From the NCBI GenBank assembly GCA_018817425.1, contig JAHITX010000080.1, positions 56,269 through 120,268 of the forward strand: a DNA stretch of 64,000 bases, given 5' to 3'. The notes beneath the pieces were generated by a model. The model saw nothing but the letters and a program-made list of their open reading frames with translations. It had not been told where the DNA came from and searched no databases. Position 1 is the stretch's first letter; each line of letters starts with the position of its first letter. Shown here one piece after another: positions 8,325 to 17,801 of the stretch. Source of the stretch: Pseudomonadota bacterium (GTDB lineage Bacteria; Desulfobacterota; Desulfobacteria; Desulfobacterales; RPRI01). The translations under genes were made by a program, and so were the position numbers.

Positions 8325-9659
8325 ATGGGGAAAAACCATGAAAAATATGATGTAGTTGTTTTGGGTTCAGGTATAGGCGGGCTGTGCTCGGCTGCTTTGC
8401 TTGCAAACAAAGGCTATAAAACGCTTGTAATTGAAAAATTACCGATAATTGGCGGCAGATGTTCAACATTGACATACAAAGGTTTTAAGATTCCAACAGG
8501 AGTGGTAGCTGTGCCAATGTCGGGTACTTTAAAATCTATTTTTGATGAAGTAGGTGCTAAGTTTCCTGTTTCTCCCATAACCGTACCACCGAAATATCTT
8601 ATCGATAAAAACATTATTGATGAACCTGGAAACGGGCAGCCGCTTTCAATATTATCCCGGTTTTTTTCCGATGAAAAAGAACTAAGCAGGTTAAAACGAG
8701 GGTTCGAAATTGCCGAGACATGGAATGCTCCTTCAAATGAAACATCTTTTCTGGACTTTCTTCATAAATATACAAGAGATGAAAACATAATCGCGTTCTT
8801 TAACAACAAGTGCGATATATTTTTTACACTTAAAGCTCACGAACTTTCAGCAAGAGAATATTTCCTGGCTCATAAAGGAAGTTTAATGGATTTTCAGCCT
8901 ATGGGCTTTGCTTCTCAAGGCAGCATAAGTCTTATGAAAGCCCTAAAAAACTCTATAGAGGCAAATGGCGGCAGGGTTTTAACCCGATGCAGGGCATTAA
9001 AAATACTAGTCAAAAACTCAGCTGCCACAGGAGTAGTATTTGAAAATGAAAAAGGAAAAACAACTGTTTCAGCTACTGCGGTTGTAAGTAATACTGGTCC
9101 CCAAAAAACAATTGCACTTGCAGGAAAAGAATATTTTGATAATGGTTATCTGAAAGAAGTAAGAAATATGATCTCCTCATTTCAAATGTGGGTGACAACA
9201 ATAAGTGATCGGCCACTCTTTGAAGTTCCCTTTTTGTGCACTCTTAAAACTCGAAGATTATTGACATTATTATCTGCTTCTCTTGTATGCCCTGACCTGG
9301 CGCCTGGAGGGAAATATGTTCATTATTCCATATCAGGCCCTACAACACAGATAGGCACCTGGAATATAAAAAATGAAATAAACCTGCATATCCAGGATTT
9401 AAAAGAGAATATACCTGATTTTAATAAACACGGAGAAATCCTGCATGTAGGTTGTTATTGGGGAGAATTTCCAACAATTTCCAATGTGCAGTTGGTGGGT
9501 TATAAAGATATCCCGCAAAAAACTCCCATAGAAAATCTATACAATGTAGGAGACGGAGTGGCAAAAAAAGGAGGATTATCATCCGGAAGCCCCGGTTGCG
9601 CTTTAACTGCCAGGATAGTCGTGGAGGATATTGAAAATCGCTTTGAACCCGGTCAATAA
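8325..9659 (+). CDS. phytoene-desaturase-like FAD-dependent oxidoreductase
   Basis: The 444-residue protein opens with an FAD-binding dinucleotide motif VVVLGSGIGGLCSAALLANK at about residues 10-29, followed by EKLPIIGGRCST, the second FAD contact typical of the CrtI / amine-oxidase-like family. A C-terminal FAD motif NLYNVGDGVAKKGGLSSGSP near 401 completes the fold. Members desaturate or isomerise carotenoid precursors, or oxidise other hydrophobic alcohols and retinol-like compounds. No carotenoid genes are nearby, so the substrate is open. The strong AAAGGAGTG ribosome site supports the ATG. The gene appears to be alone in its unit. Confidence 0.78.
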   Translation: MGKNHEKYDVVVLGSGIGGLCSAALLANKGYKTLVIEKLPIIGGRCSTLTYKGFKIPTGVVAVPMSGTLKSIFDEVGAKFPVSPITVPPKYLIDKNIIDEPGNGQPLSILSRFFSDEKELSRLKRGFEIAETWNAPSNETSFLDFLHKYTRDENIIAFFNNKCDIFFTLKAHELSAREYFLAHKGSLMDFQPMGFASQGSISLMKALKNSIEANGGRVLTRCRALKILVKNSAATGVVFENEKGKTTVSATAVVSNTGPQKTIALAGKEYFDNGYLKEVRNMISSFQMWVTTISDRPLFEVPFLCTLKTRRLLTLLSASLVCPDLAPGGKYVHYSISGPTTQIGTWNIKNEINLHIQDLKENIPDFNKHGEILHVGCYWGEFPTISNVQLVGYKDIPQKTPIENLYNVGDGVAKKGGLSSGSPGCALTARIVVEDIENRFEPGQ

Positions 9660-9851
9660 CTCCGTAGTCATTTTTATAAAACTGTTTCCATTTGGTAATA
9701 CAAAAAAAGTTTCGATAGTGAAGAAATAGCGGTTGTTTCATAATGGAATTGCTTTCGCGCTTTGCAGGAAAAGCGGGAAGTTAGATGTTGCTGATAACAG
9801 GTGAGTGTGGTAACAGAACAATAAATTTTATATTTGCAAAACGAGAGGCCG

Positions 9852-10346
9852 ATGGAGAAAATATTAACGCAAAAAGAACTTCCCAGTGAGATAACCCGCC
9901 TGAAAAGAGCCGGAAAGAAAATAGTGTTCACAAACGGATGTTTCGATATTCTTCATGCCGGTCATGTAAGATATCTTGTTGCGGCAAAACAAGAAGGGGA
10001 TATTCTTGTTCTTGGTCTTAATTCGGATAAGTCCGTAAAGTCTATAAAAGGTGAAAAAAGGCCCATAGTTTCTCAGATGCTAAGAGCTGAAGTGCTTGCC
10101 GGACTTTTGTGCGTTGATTTTATCACTTTTTTTGATGAGCCTGACCCTTTGAATCTTATAAAAGCTGTTTCGCCCGATGTACTGGTTAAAGGAGACGATT
10201 GGGCAGAAGAAAATATTATAGGGGCTGATTTTGTAAAAGCTAATGGAGGCAAAGTTGTAAGGGTTTCCATGGTGCCTGGGATATCGACTTCTTCGATAAT
10301 AAAAAAAATTCTGGAAGTATATGAAGAAAAGATGGTTGACGGTTGA
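9852..10346 (+). CDS. rfaE2: single-domain RfaE2-type ADP-heptose nucleotidyltransferase
   Basis: The 164-residue protein is a nucleotidyltransferase of the cytidylyltransferase fold, with the nucleotide-binding motif TNGCFDILHAGHV at about residues 27-39 and a late block PGISTSSIIKKI. The family transfers a nucleotide to D-glycero-beta-D-manno-heptose 1-phosphate for LPS inner core. I chose the ATG at 9852, preceded by GAGAGG, over an upstream TTG. A second, bifunctional enzyme with the same domain (hldE) lies at 37248, so this copy is either redundant or acts on another sugar phosphate. It lacks any kinase domain. Confidence 0.85.
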   Translation: MEKILTQKELPSEITRLKRAGKKIVFTNGCFDILHAGHVRYLVAAKQEGDILVLGLNSDKSVKSIKGEKRPIVSQMLRAEVLAGLLCVDFITFFDEPDPLNLIKAVSPDVLVKGDDWAEENIIGADFVKANGGKVVRVSMVPGISTSSIIKKILEVYEEKMVDG

Positions 10347-10391
10347 TGGTTACCGGTTCACAGTTCACAGTTGATGGTGATGGTTGATGGT
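10341..10391. repeat. short direct repeats in a spacer
   Basis: GGTTGATGGT occurs at 10341-10350 and 10382-10391, with tandem copies of TTCACAG between them. The first repeat overlaps the stop codon of rfaE2. Low-complexity spacers of this kind are common and may arise by slippage. No function is proposed. Confidence 0.5.
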
Positions 10392-10431
10392 GTGAAGGAT
10401 TCACGGGTTTAAGTATTATAGGCTGATTAAA

Positions 10432-11190
10432 TTGATTTTAACAAAGGCAAATGGAGTTTCTTTTTACCGGTTTCCTAATCTTGTACCTTTTCCCAATTTA
10501 AGGCATGGGATATTTACAAGAAACGGCGGGTTCAGCAAAGGATCTTTTGACAGCCTTAATGTTAGTTTATCAGTTGGGGATGACCCTGAAAATGTGAAAC
10601 AAAATCGAAAAATTATTTCTATTTGCATGGATAATGGCAAGCTTGTTTTTGCAAAGCAGGTTCACGACAAAAACGTTATTGTTATTTCGGAAAAATCAGC
10701 AAATGATGCAGCACCATTAGTCGGAGATGCGTTGATAACAGATCTTTATAATAAACTGCTTGTTATAAATATTGCAGACTGTCAGGCGGTTCTCTTGTAC
10801 GATTCTGTCAAACAGGTGGTTGCAAATATTCATTCAGGATGGCGTGGAAGTATTAATAATATAATAGGTGCCACAATAGATGCCATGAAAGCAAATTATA
10901 ATTGCAGGCCGTCTGATATATCGGCCGGCATAAGCCCTTCGCTTGGGCCCTGCTGTGCCGAATTTATAAACTATAAAAAAGAGATTCCTGAAAAATTATG
11001 GAAATACAAGGATTTAGCCTTGAACCTCGATTTCTGGGCCATAAGTGCCGATCAGCTTTCTGATGCAGGTGTGATACCGGAAAATATATATTCTTGCAGA
11101 GTATGCACAAAATGTAATAAAGATCTTTATTATTCATACCGAGGAGAAAAAACCACCGGAAGAATGGCAACGGTTATAGGACTTAAATAA
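10432..11190 (+). CDS. pgeF: PgeF/YfiH family purine nucleoside phosphorylase-like protein
   Basis: The 252-residue protein is of the laccase-domain (DUF152, YfiH) family. Metal-binding residues appear in AKQVHDKNVIVI (about residue 75), NIADCQAVLLYD (about 118) and NIHSGWRGSINNII (about 136), the His-Cys-His set of the family. Members have been reported as multicopper-like oxidases, purine nucleoside phosphorylases and peptidoglycan-editing factor. The start is taken as TTG 10432; no strong ribosome site supports it, and the true start might lie slightly downstream. pyrK-like follows after 95 bp. Confidence 0.85.
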   Translation: MILTKANGVSFYRFPNLVPFPNLRHGIFTRNGGFSKGSFDSLNVSLSVGDDPENVKQNRKIISICMDNGKLVFAKQVHDKNVIVISEKSANDAAPLVGDALITDLYNKLLVINIADCQAVLLYDSVKQVVANIHSGWRGSINNIIGATIDAMKANYNCRPSDISAGISPSLGPCCAEFINYKKEIPEKLWKYKDLALNLDFWAISADQLSDAGVIPENIYSCRVCTKCNKDLYYSYRGEKTTGRMATVIGLK

Positions 11191-11210
11191 GGATAGACAA
11201 CCCCCTTGAT

Positions 11211-11228
11211 CCCCCTTTTCTAAGGGGG
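11211..11228. terminator. short G/C-rich hairpin in a spacer
   Basis: CCCCCTT (11211-11217) and AAGGGGG (11222-11228) form a 7-bp stem with a 4-base loop, preceded by another CCCCCTTGAT. The sequence resembles the widespread CCCCCTTT...AAAGGGGG intergenic repeat. The following TTAAAAAAGG is not a T run, so strong termination on the plus strand is doubtful. Confidence 0.4.
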
Positions 11229-11285
11229 AATTAAAAAAGGTATTAAGGATCTTCCTTTTCCAGGGAGGAATAAAAAGGATAACCC

Positions 11286-12086
11286 GTGTTTTTAGGAAAA
11301 GTTCAGGTACGATGGAACAAGAAAATAGGTCCTTCGTATTATAAAATCGGGCTGGATTGCGGCACAGATTTGTCTGTAGCTTTGCCGGGGCAGTTTGTTA
11401 TGCTTCGCTTAACAAGCGGTATTACGCCCTTTCTCCGCCGCCCTTTTTCAGTTCACAATATTGCTGACAGCAATGATGGTGGAAAATATATTGAAATTTT
11501 ATACGAATTGGTTGGAGAATTTACCGGAAGGCTTTCGGAAATTAAAGCCGGTGAATTAATTGATGTTATGGGGCCGCTTGGCAAAGGGTTTGATTTAGCG
11601 CAAAATTACAGCAAAATATTTATTGTGGCAGGAGGCATAGGTGTTGCCCCTATGCGTTATTTAAGTTCATATCTTATAGAGAAAAAGCATGTTGATCCCC
11701 TTGATATAAAAATATTTCATGGTGCAAGAACAAAAGAATGCATTTTGTGCAGGGATGATTTTTATAATCTCGGACTTGAGGTTATGGTTACAACAGATGA
11801 CGGAAGTTGTGGAGAAGCCTGTTTTATTACGAAATCTGTTGAATCTGTATTGGCAGAAAGCTGTCCCGAAGTTATTTTTGCGTGTGGCCCACCGGAAATG
11901 CTTAAATCTCTTGCAGTTATAGCAAATGAGCATGAGGTGCCGTGTCAGGTTTCTATGGAAAGTCTGATGGCATGCGGAATAGGGGCATGTCTTGGGTGTG
12001 CCTTGGAAGGAAAGGATAATTCCAGGTATCTTCATGTATGCAAAGATGGGCCTGTTTTTGATGTAATAGATTTACAGTTTAAGTAA
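11286..12086 (+). CDS. pyrK: PyrK-like dihydroorotate dehydrogenase electron transfer subunit
   Basis: The 266-residue protein combines an FAD-binding domain (LRRPFSVHNI near 49), an NAD-binding domain (IFIVAGGIGVAPMRYL near 117) and a C-terminal [2Fe-2S] cluster motif, CGIGACLGCALE at about 237-248 followed by Cys in YLHVCKDGPVF. This is the layout of PyrK, which passes electrons from dihydroorotate in PyrD to NAD. No pyrD is in the window, so a role as a general NAD(P)H:ferredoxin-type electron-transfer subunit cannot be excluded. The start is GTG 11286, preceded by AAGGAT. Confidence 0.85.
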   Translation: MFLGKVQVRWNKKIGPSYYKIGLDCGTDLSVALPGQFVMLRLTSGITPFLRRPFSVHNIADSNDGGKYIEILYELVGEFTGRLSEIKAGELIDVMGPLGKGFDLAQNYSKIFIVAGGIGVAPMRYLSSYLIEKKHVDPLDIKIFHGARTKECILCRDDFYNLGLEVMVTTDDGSCGEACFITKSVESVLAESCPEVIFACGPPEMLKSLAVIANEHEVPCQVSMESLMACGIGACLGCALEGKDNSRYLHVCKDGPVFDVIDLQFK

Positions 12087-12203
12087 GGCAATCTTTTTGC
12101 ATTGACTTGGTTAAAATCATATGTTAATGGGCAACAGCTCTACATAAGTTAGAGGACTTAATATTCCGGCTTTTTAGAGTTGGAAAGATCTTATAAATAG
12201 AGA

Positions 12204-12458
12204 GTGTTTCGGTTTATAATGAAAAGAGAAACAAGACGTTACATGGGGGAGCTTGCTTATTACAGTAGTCTTGGTTTTCAGGTGGCGCTTTCTATAGTTA
12301 TAGGACTTGGAATTGGTGTATATCTTGACAAGCGATTTGAGCTTTACCCTTGGCTTACGCTTGTTTTTATTGGGCTTGGTGTTGTAGCCGGATTTAGAAA
12401 TATCTGGCTTGCAATAAAAAAAAGTGAAAAGATTTCACAGGAAAGAGATGTAAAGTGA
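12204..12458 (+). CDS. atpZ: AtpZ, small ATP synthase accessory membrane protein
   Basis: The 84-residue protein has two membrane helices (VALSIVIGLGIGVYL and WLTLVFIGLGVVAGF) separated by DKRFELYP, the AtpZ/AtpI pattern. AtpZ and AtpI form a membrane complex implicated in c-ring assembly or Mg/Ca supply for the ATP synthase. The reading frame can start at GTG 12204 or ATG 12219; neither has a strong ribosome site. Its TGA overlaps the GTG of the next gene by 4 bp. It is the first gene of the F0 locus. Confidence 0.82.
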   Translation: MFRFIMKRETRRYMGELAYYSSLGFQVALSIVIGLGIGVYLDKRFELYPWLTLVFIGLGVVAGFRNIWLAIKKSEKISQERDVK

Positions 12459-12841
12459 AATTACAACAGAACCTTCTGAAATTTGTTGTGAGAACAAACT
12501 GGATACTTTTTTGTCTTGCAAGTATCTTAGGATATCTATTAGCTACTCCTAAGTTTGCAATCGGAATAATATCGGGGGGGCTTATTGTTACAATAAATTT
12601 TCATCTGCTGTATAAGACACTCAAAAAATCACTTACACCTCCGCACCTTGCTTCTCACAATGTTGTTTTAGCCAAGTACTATGCCCGTTTTGCGGTAAGC
12701 GGGGTTATTATATTTGTATTGATATCCGGGCATTATGTTAATCCCCTGGGTCTTTTTATCGGTTTGTCCGTTGTGGTGGCAAGCATTATGATTGCAGCCA
12801 TTCTGGAATTTAAGAAACTTATTTTCAAGGAGGCAATTTAA
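12455..12841 (+). CDS. atpI: ATP synthase subunit I
   Basis: The 128-residue protein has four hydrophobic helices and matches the AtpI/UncI accessory family by size, topology and position upstream of atpB. Conserved-looking residues include TINFHLLYKTL at about 47-57. It starts with GTG in a GTGA overlap with atpZ, which implies coupled translation. Its last codons carry the AAGGAGG ribosome site of atpB. AtpI is not needed for catalysis but aids c-ring assembly in several species. Confidence 0.82.
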   Translation: MKLQQNLLKFVVRTNWILFCLASILGYLLATPKFAIGIISGGLIVTINFHLLYKTLKKSLTPPHLASHNVVLAKYYARFAVSGVIIFVLISGHYVNPLGLFIGLSVVVASIMIAAILEFKKLIFKEAI

Positions 12842-12842
12842 G

Positions 12843-13529
12843 GTGGCACATCCCTATATGTTTTTTGTAAAACTTTTTGAGGCTATCGGCTTTGAGCAGG
12901 CTTTCGCGTACAAGCATATTATTTATTCATGGGTGGTTATGATTCTGCTTCTTGCTCTTGGAGCTTTAGGCGCAAAGGGTGTCAAAATGATCCCAGGAAA
13001 AGCACAGAATGTTTTTGAAATGCTTATTTCAGGCATTGAGGAATTTATGGTTGATGTTACTGGCGAAGAAGGCCGCTGGCTTTTTCCGCTTGCGGCAACA
13101 GTATTTATTTATATTTTTGCCTGTAATCTTATAGGTCTGGTTCCCGGATTTTTCCCTCCAACGGCAGACTTAAATACTACAGGCTCGTGCGCTCTTACAG
13201 TAGTAATATTTACCCACATAATAGGTGTTAAGTATCATGGTGTGAAATATATTAAGCACTTTCTCGGGCCTGTATGGTGGATGGTTCCTATAGTGCTTCC
13301 TATTGAAATTATAGGGCATACTGCCAGGATTCTGTCTCTTTCTTTCCGTCTTTTTGGTAACATGATGGGACACGAACTGGTGCTTGGAATCCTTTTCGGA
13401 CTTGCAGGGCTTTTCTTTGGGCCACTTCCGATTATGGGTCTTGGGATTTTTGTCGCCTTGGTTCAGGCATTTGTTTTCTTTTTGCTTTCAATAATGTATT
13501 TTACCAGCGCAATGGAACACGCCCATTAA
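12843..13529 (+). CDS. atpB: F0F1 ATP synthase subunit a
   Basis: The 228-residue integral membrane protein forms the stator half of the ion channel. The essential Arg lies in LSFRLFGNMMGHEL (about residues 165-178), and HTARILSLSFRLFGN is the family signature. I start it at GTG 12843, 8 bases after AAGGAGGCAATTTAA, immediately after the atpI stop; a longer in-frame extension to 12792 lies inside atpI and lacks similarity to subunit a. The HPYMFFVKLF N-terminus is typical. It faces subunit c, encoded next. Confidence 0.95.
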   Translation: MAHPYMFFVKLFEAIGFEQAFAYKHIIYSWVVMILLLALGALGAKGVKMIPGKAQNVFEMLISGIEEFMVDVTGEEGRWLFPLAATVFIYIFACNLIGLVPGFFPPTADLNTTGSCALTVVIFTHIIGVKYHGVKYIKHFLGPVWWMVPIVLPIEIIGHTARILSLSFRLFGNMMGHELVLGILFGLAGLFFGPLPIMGLGIFVALVQAFVFFLLSIMYFTSAMEHAH

Positions 13530-13607
13530 TTTGCTGGAATAAAATAAAATTGTTTTATGGGACAATGGAAGAAGCTAAGTAAAAATCTAAAAAGGAGGTA
13601 GTTAATT

Positions 13608-13898
13608 ATGGAAGTTCAAGCATTAAATTTCTTTATCGCATGTGTTACAGCAGCCGGTTTCGGTCTTGCTATTGCAGCTTCATTTTGTGGTATTGCTCAG
13701 GGCCTTGGCCTTAAAGCCGCTGTTGAAGGTATTGCAAGAAACCCTGAATCATCAGGAAAAGTTACAGTTACATTGCTGATCGGTCTTGCTATGATCGAAT
13801 CTCTTTGTATCTATGCGCTTGTAGTTGCTCTTATTCTTATTTATGCGCATCCTCAGGCAGCAGCCATTGCTGGCCTTTTTACCACTGTTGCACATTAA
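13608..13898 (+). CDS. atpE: F0F1 ATP synthase subunit c
   Basis: The 96-residue two-helix protein forms the rotor ring. The loop ARNPE (about 43-47) is diagnostic. Helix 2 carries the ion-binding Glu64 in [13 protein letters not shown], followed by Ser65 and Tyr69; helix 1 carries Gln31 in GIAQGLGLK. Gln, Glu and Ser at these positions match the side-chain ligands of the Ilyobacter Na+ site. The Thr after Ser that holds water there is Leu here, so coupling-ion identity is unsettled. AAAAGGAGGTAG precedes the ATG, a very strong ribosome site suiting the high copy number of c. Confidence 0.95.
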   Translation: MEVQALNFFIACVTAAGFGLAIAASFCGIAQGLGLKAAVEGIARNPESSGKVTVTLLIGLAMIESLCIYALVVALILIYAHPQAAAIAGLFTTVAH

Positions 13899-13920
13899 TA
13901 AAAAAATTAAGGTTTAAAAT

Positions 13921-13956
13921 AAAACAGGGCTGTGTCATAAGACACAGCCCTGTTTT
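13921..13956. terminator. bidirectional rho-independent terminator
   Basis: AAAACAGGGCTGTGTC, a loop ATAA and the exact 16-bp reverse complement form a perfect hairpin with A and T runs on both sides. It separates atpE (plus) from uvrA (minus) and overlaps the uvrA stop codon by two bases. It should end both transcripts. Confidence 0.93.
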
Positions 13957-16777
13957 ATTTCTTATTAAGAATCTTTTTTAAGTATTGCCCGGTATATGAT
14001 TTTTTATTATTGGATAATTCTTCGGGTGTGCCGGCACCTACAATATAACCGCCTTCATCTCCTCCCTCCGGCCCAAGATCTATAATATGATCGGCAGTCT
14101 TTATAACATCTAAGTTATGCTCGATCACTATAACTGTGTTTCCGGAATCAACAAGCCTGTTTAATACATTAAGAAGTTTTTGTATGTCATCAACATGAAG
14201 ACCTGTAGTTGGTTCGTCAAGGATATATACAGTCCTGCCGGTTCCTTTTTTGCTAAGCTCCCGTGAAAGTTTTACCCTCTGAGCTTCACCTCCGGAAAGA
14301 GTTGTTGCAGGCTGGCCTATTTTTATGTATCCAAGCCCGACATCTGCTAATGTTGTAAGTTTTGTTTTTATATTTTTTATTCTATCGAAAAAAACAATGC
14401 CCTGATTTACAGTCATGTCAAGGATATCAGCTATATTTTTTCCTTTATACTCCACCTCAAGGGTTTCACGGTTATATCTTTTTCCATGACAGACATCGCA
14501 AGTTACGTAAACATCCGGCAGAAAATGCATTTCAATTTTTATTATGCCGTCTCCGCTGCATGATTCGCATCTTCCTCCTTTAACATTAAAGCTGAACCTG
14601 CCCGGTTTATAGCCTCTCATACGGGCATCAGGAGTTCTTGATAAAAGCTCCCTTATATATGTGAAAAGACCGGTATAAGTTCCCGGATTTGACCTGGGTG
14701 TTCTTCCTATAGGAGATTGATCTATATTTATTACCTTGTCTATATGTTCAAGCCCAAGTGCTTGTGAGTGTTCGCCAACTTTTATCCTAGCGTTAAAAAC
14801 CTTACGGGACAAAATATTATTTAGTGTTTCAAGCACAAGAGTGGATTTGCCTGAGCCTGATACTCCGGTAACGCATATGAATGTGCCGAGCGGAAATTCG
14901 ACATCGATATTTTTAAGATTATTTTCCGAAGCACCTTTTAAGATTATTTTTCCGCCGTTTCCTTTTCGTCGCTTATCCGGCACTTCAATTTGCCTGCGCC
15001 CTGAAAGATATTGGCCGGTTAAAGAATTATCATCTTTTACAAGCATATCGGGAGTACCGGAAAACACTACTTTACCGCCGTTAACACCTGCTCCCGGTCC
15101 CATGTCTATAACAAAATCTGATGAGAGAATTGTCTCTTCATCGTGCTCGACAACAAGAACCGTATTTCCAAGATCACGCATATTTAAAAGAGAAGAAAGA
15201 AGTCTTAAGTTATCTCTCTGATGTAACCCGATACTTGGTTCATCCAGCACATAAAGGACACCCGTAAGTTTCGATCCTATTTGTGTGGCAAGCCGGATTC
15301 TCTGGCTTTCACCGCCTGAAAGTGTATAAGCGGATCTGTCGAGCGTAAGATAAGAAAGCCCGACGTTTTCAAGAAAAGCAAGCCGTTCCTGTATCTCTTT
15401 TATAATTCTTTTTGCAATTGCTTCTTTTTTTTCTTCAAGCTTAAGATCTTTAAAAAAAGTTGCTGCTTTTGAAACTGAAAGTGCTGTTAGTTCAGATATG
15501 GAAGCGTCCCCGATTCTTACGGATCTGCTTGCCTTGTTTAATCTTGCCCCGTGGCATTCAGGGCATGGATGAAAAATCATATACTCCCGGATATCTTCTC
15601 TTGTCTGGTTTGAATCACTTTCTATATATTGCCTTTGAAGTTTAGGGATAATTCCTTCAAAAGTTTTTTTATAACTTAAGCGGCGGTTATCCTGCTCGAA
15701 AAAGAATTCTATCTGTGCTTTCCCTGAACCGTAAAGCAATATATTTTTAAATTCATCCGGAAGATCTTTGTATGGGGTATATATATTTACGTTGTAATGT
15801 TTTGTAAGACCATCTAAAAATTCATTGAATTGTAACGAATTCCTATTAGCCCAGATTGCAACAGTACCCTGCCGCAAAGACAGTTCCTTATTTGGAATAA
15901 TAAGATCAGGATCAAATTCAGGGGTTGTCCCCAGCCCGTCGCATTTACTGCATGCACCCTGGGGAGAATTAAAGGAAAAACTTGCAGGGGTAAATTCTGG
16001 ATAGCTTATTCCGCATGTGATACAAGCGGATTTTTCACTAAAAAGTATAGGTTCTCCTCCCTGGATATCAATGGTAACAAGTCCTTCGGATTGTGACATC
16101 GCAAGTTCCAGAGAATCTGCAAGCCTGTTTCTGATCCCTTTTTTAATTACCAGCCTGTCAATAATAACGTCTATAGTATGCTTTATGTTTTTGTCCAGCT
16201 TTTGTACTTCCTCAATTTCATATATCTTCCCGTCAATCTTAACCCTTGAGAAACCATTTTTTCTAAGTTGTTTTAAAAGCTTTTCATAAGATCCTTTTTG
16301 ACCCGAAACCAGCGGAGATAAAATGGTGATTTTTGTTCCTTCAGGCAGTGACATTATCTTGTCTGCTATTTGATCAAGGGATTGAGATGTAATCGGTTTC
16401 TGACAGATATAACAATGGGCTGTACCTATTGTGGAATAAAGAAGCCTGAGGTAGTCATATATTTCAGTAACAGTTCCAACAGTTGATCTGGGGTTATGAC
16501 TTGCAGTTTTCTGCTCTATCGCGATTGCAGGAGAAAGTCCTTCTATTGTATCGACATCAGGTTTATCCATACGCTCTAAAAACTGACGGGCATAAGTCGA
16601 AAGAGATTCTACATATCTGCGTTGTCCTTCTGCATACAAAGTATCAAAGGCGAGAGTGGATTTGCCTGAACCTGAAAGCCCTGTAATTACAACAAGCTTG
16701 TTTCTTGGCAGCTCAACATCAATATTTTTAAGATTATGCTGTCTTGCTCCCCTTACTATTATTTTATCAAAACCCAT
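13955..16777 (-). CDS. uvrA: excinuclease ABC subunit A
   Basis: The 940-residue protein has the full UvrA layout. The first ATP-binding loop GLSGSGKST is at 33-41, CYICQ and CITCG...CSKC zinc cysteines follow, and the first ABC signature is [14 protein letters not shown]. The second Walker A is GVSGSGKST near 629, a third zinc pair is CESCSGDG...CDVCHGKR, and the second signature is [15 protein letters not shown]. UvrA dimers find bulky DNA lesions and load UvrB in nucleotide excision repair. Length and motifs are normal. pdxA lies 10 bp upstream on the same strand, so the two are probably cotranscribed. Confidence 0.97.
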   Translation of the reverse strand: MGFDKIIVRGARQHNLKNIDVELPRNKLVVITGLSGSGKSTLAFDTLYAEGQRRYVESLSTYARQFLERMDKPDVDTIEGLSPAIAIEQKTASHNPRSTVGTVTEIYDYLRLLYSTIGTAHCYICQKPITSQSLDQIADKIMSLPEGTKITILSPLVSGQKGSYEKLLKQLRKNGFSRVKIDGKIYEIEEVQKLDKNIKHTIDVIIDRLVIKKGIRNRLADSLELAMSQSEGLVTIDIQGGEPILFSEKSACITCGISYPEFTPASFSFNSPQGACSKCDGLGTTPEFDPDLIIPNKELSLRQGTVAIWANRNSLQFNEFLDGLTKHYNVNIYTPYKDLPDEFKNILLYGSGKAQIEFFFEQDNRRLSYKKTFEGIIPKLQRQYIESDSNQTREDIREYMIFHPCPECHGARLNKASRSVRIGDASISELTALSVSKAATFFKDLKLEEKKEAIAKRIIKEIQERLAFLENVGLSYLTLDRSAYTLSGGESQRIRLATQIGSKLTGVLYVLDEPSIGLHQRDNLRLLSSLLNMRDLGNTVLVVEHDEETILSSDFVIDMGPGAGVNGGKVVFSGTPDMLVKDDNSLTGQYLSGRRQIEVPDKRRKGNGGKIILKGASENNLKNIDVEFPLGTFICVTGVSGSGKSTLVLETLNNILSRKVFNARIKVGEHSQALGLEHIDKVINIDQSPIGRTPRSNPGTYTGLFTYIRELLSRTPDARMRGYKPGRFSFNVKGGRCESCSGDGIIKIEMHFLPDVYVTCDVCHGKRYNRETLEVEYKGKNIADILDMTVNQGIVFFDRIKNIKTKLTTLADVGLGYIKIGQPATTLSGGEAQRVKLSRELSKKGTGRTVYILDEPTTGLHVDDIQKLLNVLNRLVDSGNTVIVIEHNLDVIKTADHIIDLGPEGGDEGGYIVGAGTPEELSNNKKSYTGQYLKKILNKK

Positions 16778-16787
16778 TTAAGAATCC

Positions 16788-17801
16788 TTATACACCTTTT
16801 TGCATGCAGTTTGCCTGATATGCAGCCATTTTTATTGCTGAAATCAGGCTGCCTGGATCGGCTTTACCTTTTCCGGCTATATCATAGGCGGTTCCATGAT
16901 CAACTGAAGTTCTTACAATCGGAATCCCAAGAGTTGTGTTGACCCCATCTTTAAAATGCACCATTTTGAAAGGAATAAGTCCCTGATCATGATACATGGA
17001 TATCACAGCATCATAAATTTTGTTTAATGCATTATAAAATATCGTATCAGGCGGAAAAGGACCTGATACGTTAAATCCTTCTTTAACTGATTTTTCAATT
17101 GCGGGTATTATAATATCATTTTCTTCATTACCGAATATACCGCTTTCTCCTGCGTGAGGATTGAGCCCTGCAACGGCAATTTTTGGTGATTTGATACCGA
17201 AGCGTTTTATAAGGGCTTCTCCCGTTATTTTTATAGTTGTAAAAACACTTTCTATTGAAATGGCATCCGAAACGTTTTTTAAGGGCATGTGGATTGTCAC
17301 AAGGGATACTTTAAGTCTATCCCCAGCCATCATCATGACAAAATCTTTGGTTCCTGTGCGCTCGGCTATAAGTTCCGTGTGGCCGTTATAATCAAACCCG
17401 GCAAGCTGCATGACCTTTTTGTTTATCGGGCATGTAACAATTGCTGAGATCTCTTCGTTTAACGCCATATCGGTTGCTTTTATGATATACTCTACCATGG
17501 CTTTACCTGTCTGTATTGTAGGATTTGCCCATGATTTTTCATTAAACTCCAGTTCGGAAATACAAAGCAGATCAATTGCTCCGGTCTGGTATCTGCCTCG
17601 GCAATGATTTGAAATACAGTTTAATTCTATAGAGCTGTTTATGACTTTTTTTGCGGTTTCCATTACTGCCATATCCCCTATTACAAAAGGCCGGCATAAT
17701 TTGTAAAGAGACGGATGACTTAATGCAGATAATATAATTTCAGGTCCTATTCCTGCCGGATCTCCCGCGGTTATTCCTATCAAAGGCCTATGATTTTTCA
17801 C
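16788..17801 (-). CDS. pdxA: 4-hydroxythreonine-4-phosphate dehydrogenase
   Basis: The 337-residue protein matches PdxA, which oxidises 4-phosphohydroxy-L-threonine in the DXP-dependent route to pyridoxal phosphate. The metal-binding histidines are in GHTELIAERT (His141), IHMPLKNV (His171) and YHDQGLIPFKM (His271). N-terminal GITAGDPAGIGPE is diagnostic. It is the promoter-proximal gene of the pdxA-uvrA unit. serC, the other DXP-route partner that makes the precursor, is also in this window at 54565-55653. Confidence 0.95.
   Translation of the reverse strand: MKNHRPLIGITAGDPAGIGPEIILSALSHPSLYKLCRPFVIGDMAVMETAKKVINSSIELNCISNHCRGRYQTGAIDLLCISELEFNEKSWANPTIQTGKAMVEYIIKATDMALNEEISAIVTCPINKKVMQLAGFDYNGHTELIAERTGTKDFVMMMAGDRLKVSLVTIHMPLKNVSDAISIESVFTTIKITGEALIKRFGIKSPKIAVAGLNPHAGESGIFGNEENDIIIPAIEKSVKEGFNVSGPFPPDTIFYNALNKIYDAVISMYHDQGLIPFKMVHFKDGVNTTLGIPIVRTSVDHGTAYDIAGKGKADPGSLISAIKMAAYQANCMQKGV

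Noticed and set aside
10341..10391. CRISPR-like array
   Set aside because: Repeats are only 7-10 bp, irregularly spaced, and lack unique spacers of uniform size.
14736..15221. 161-codon open frame on the plus strand inside uvrA
   Set aside because: uvrA is intact and conserved here; the frame is Ser/Pro/Leu-rich as expected of an antisense shadow.
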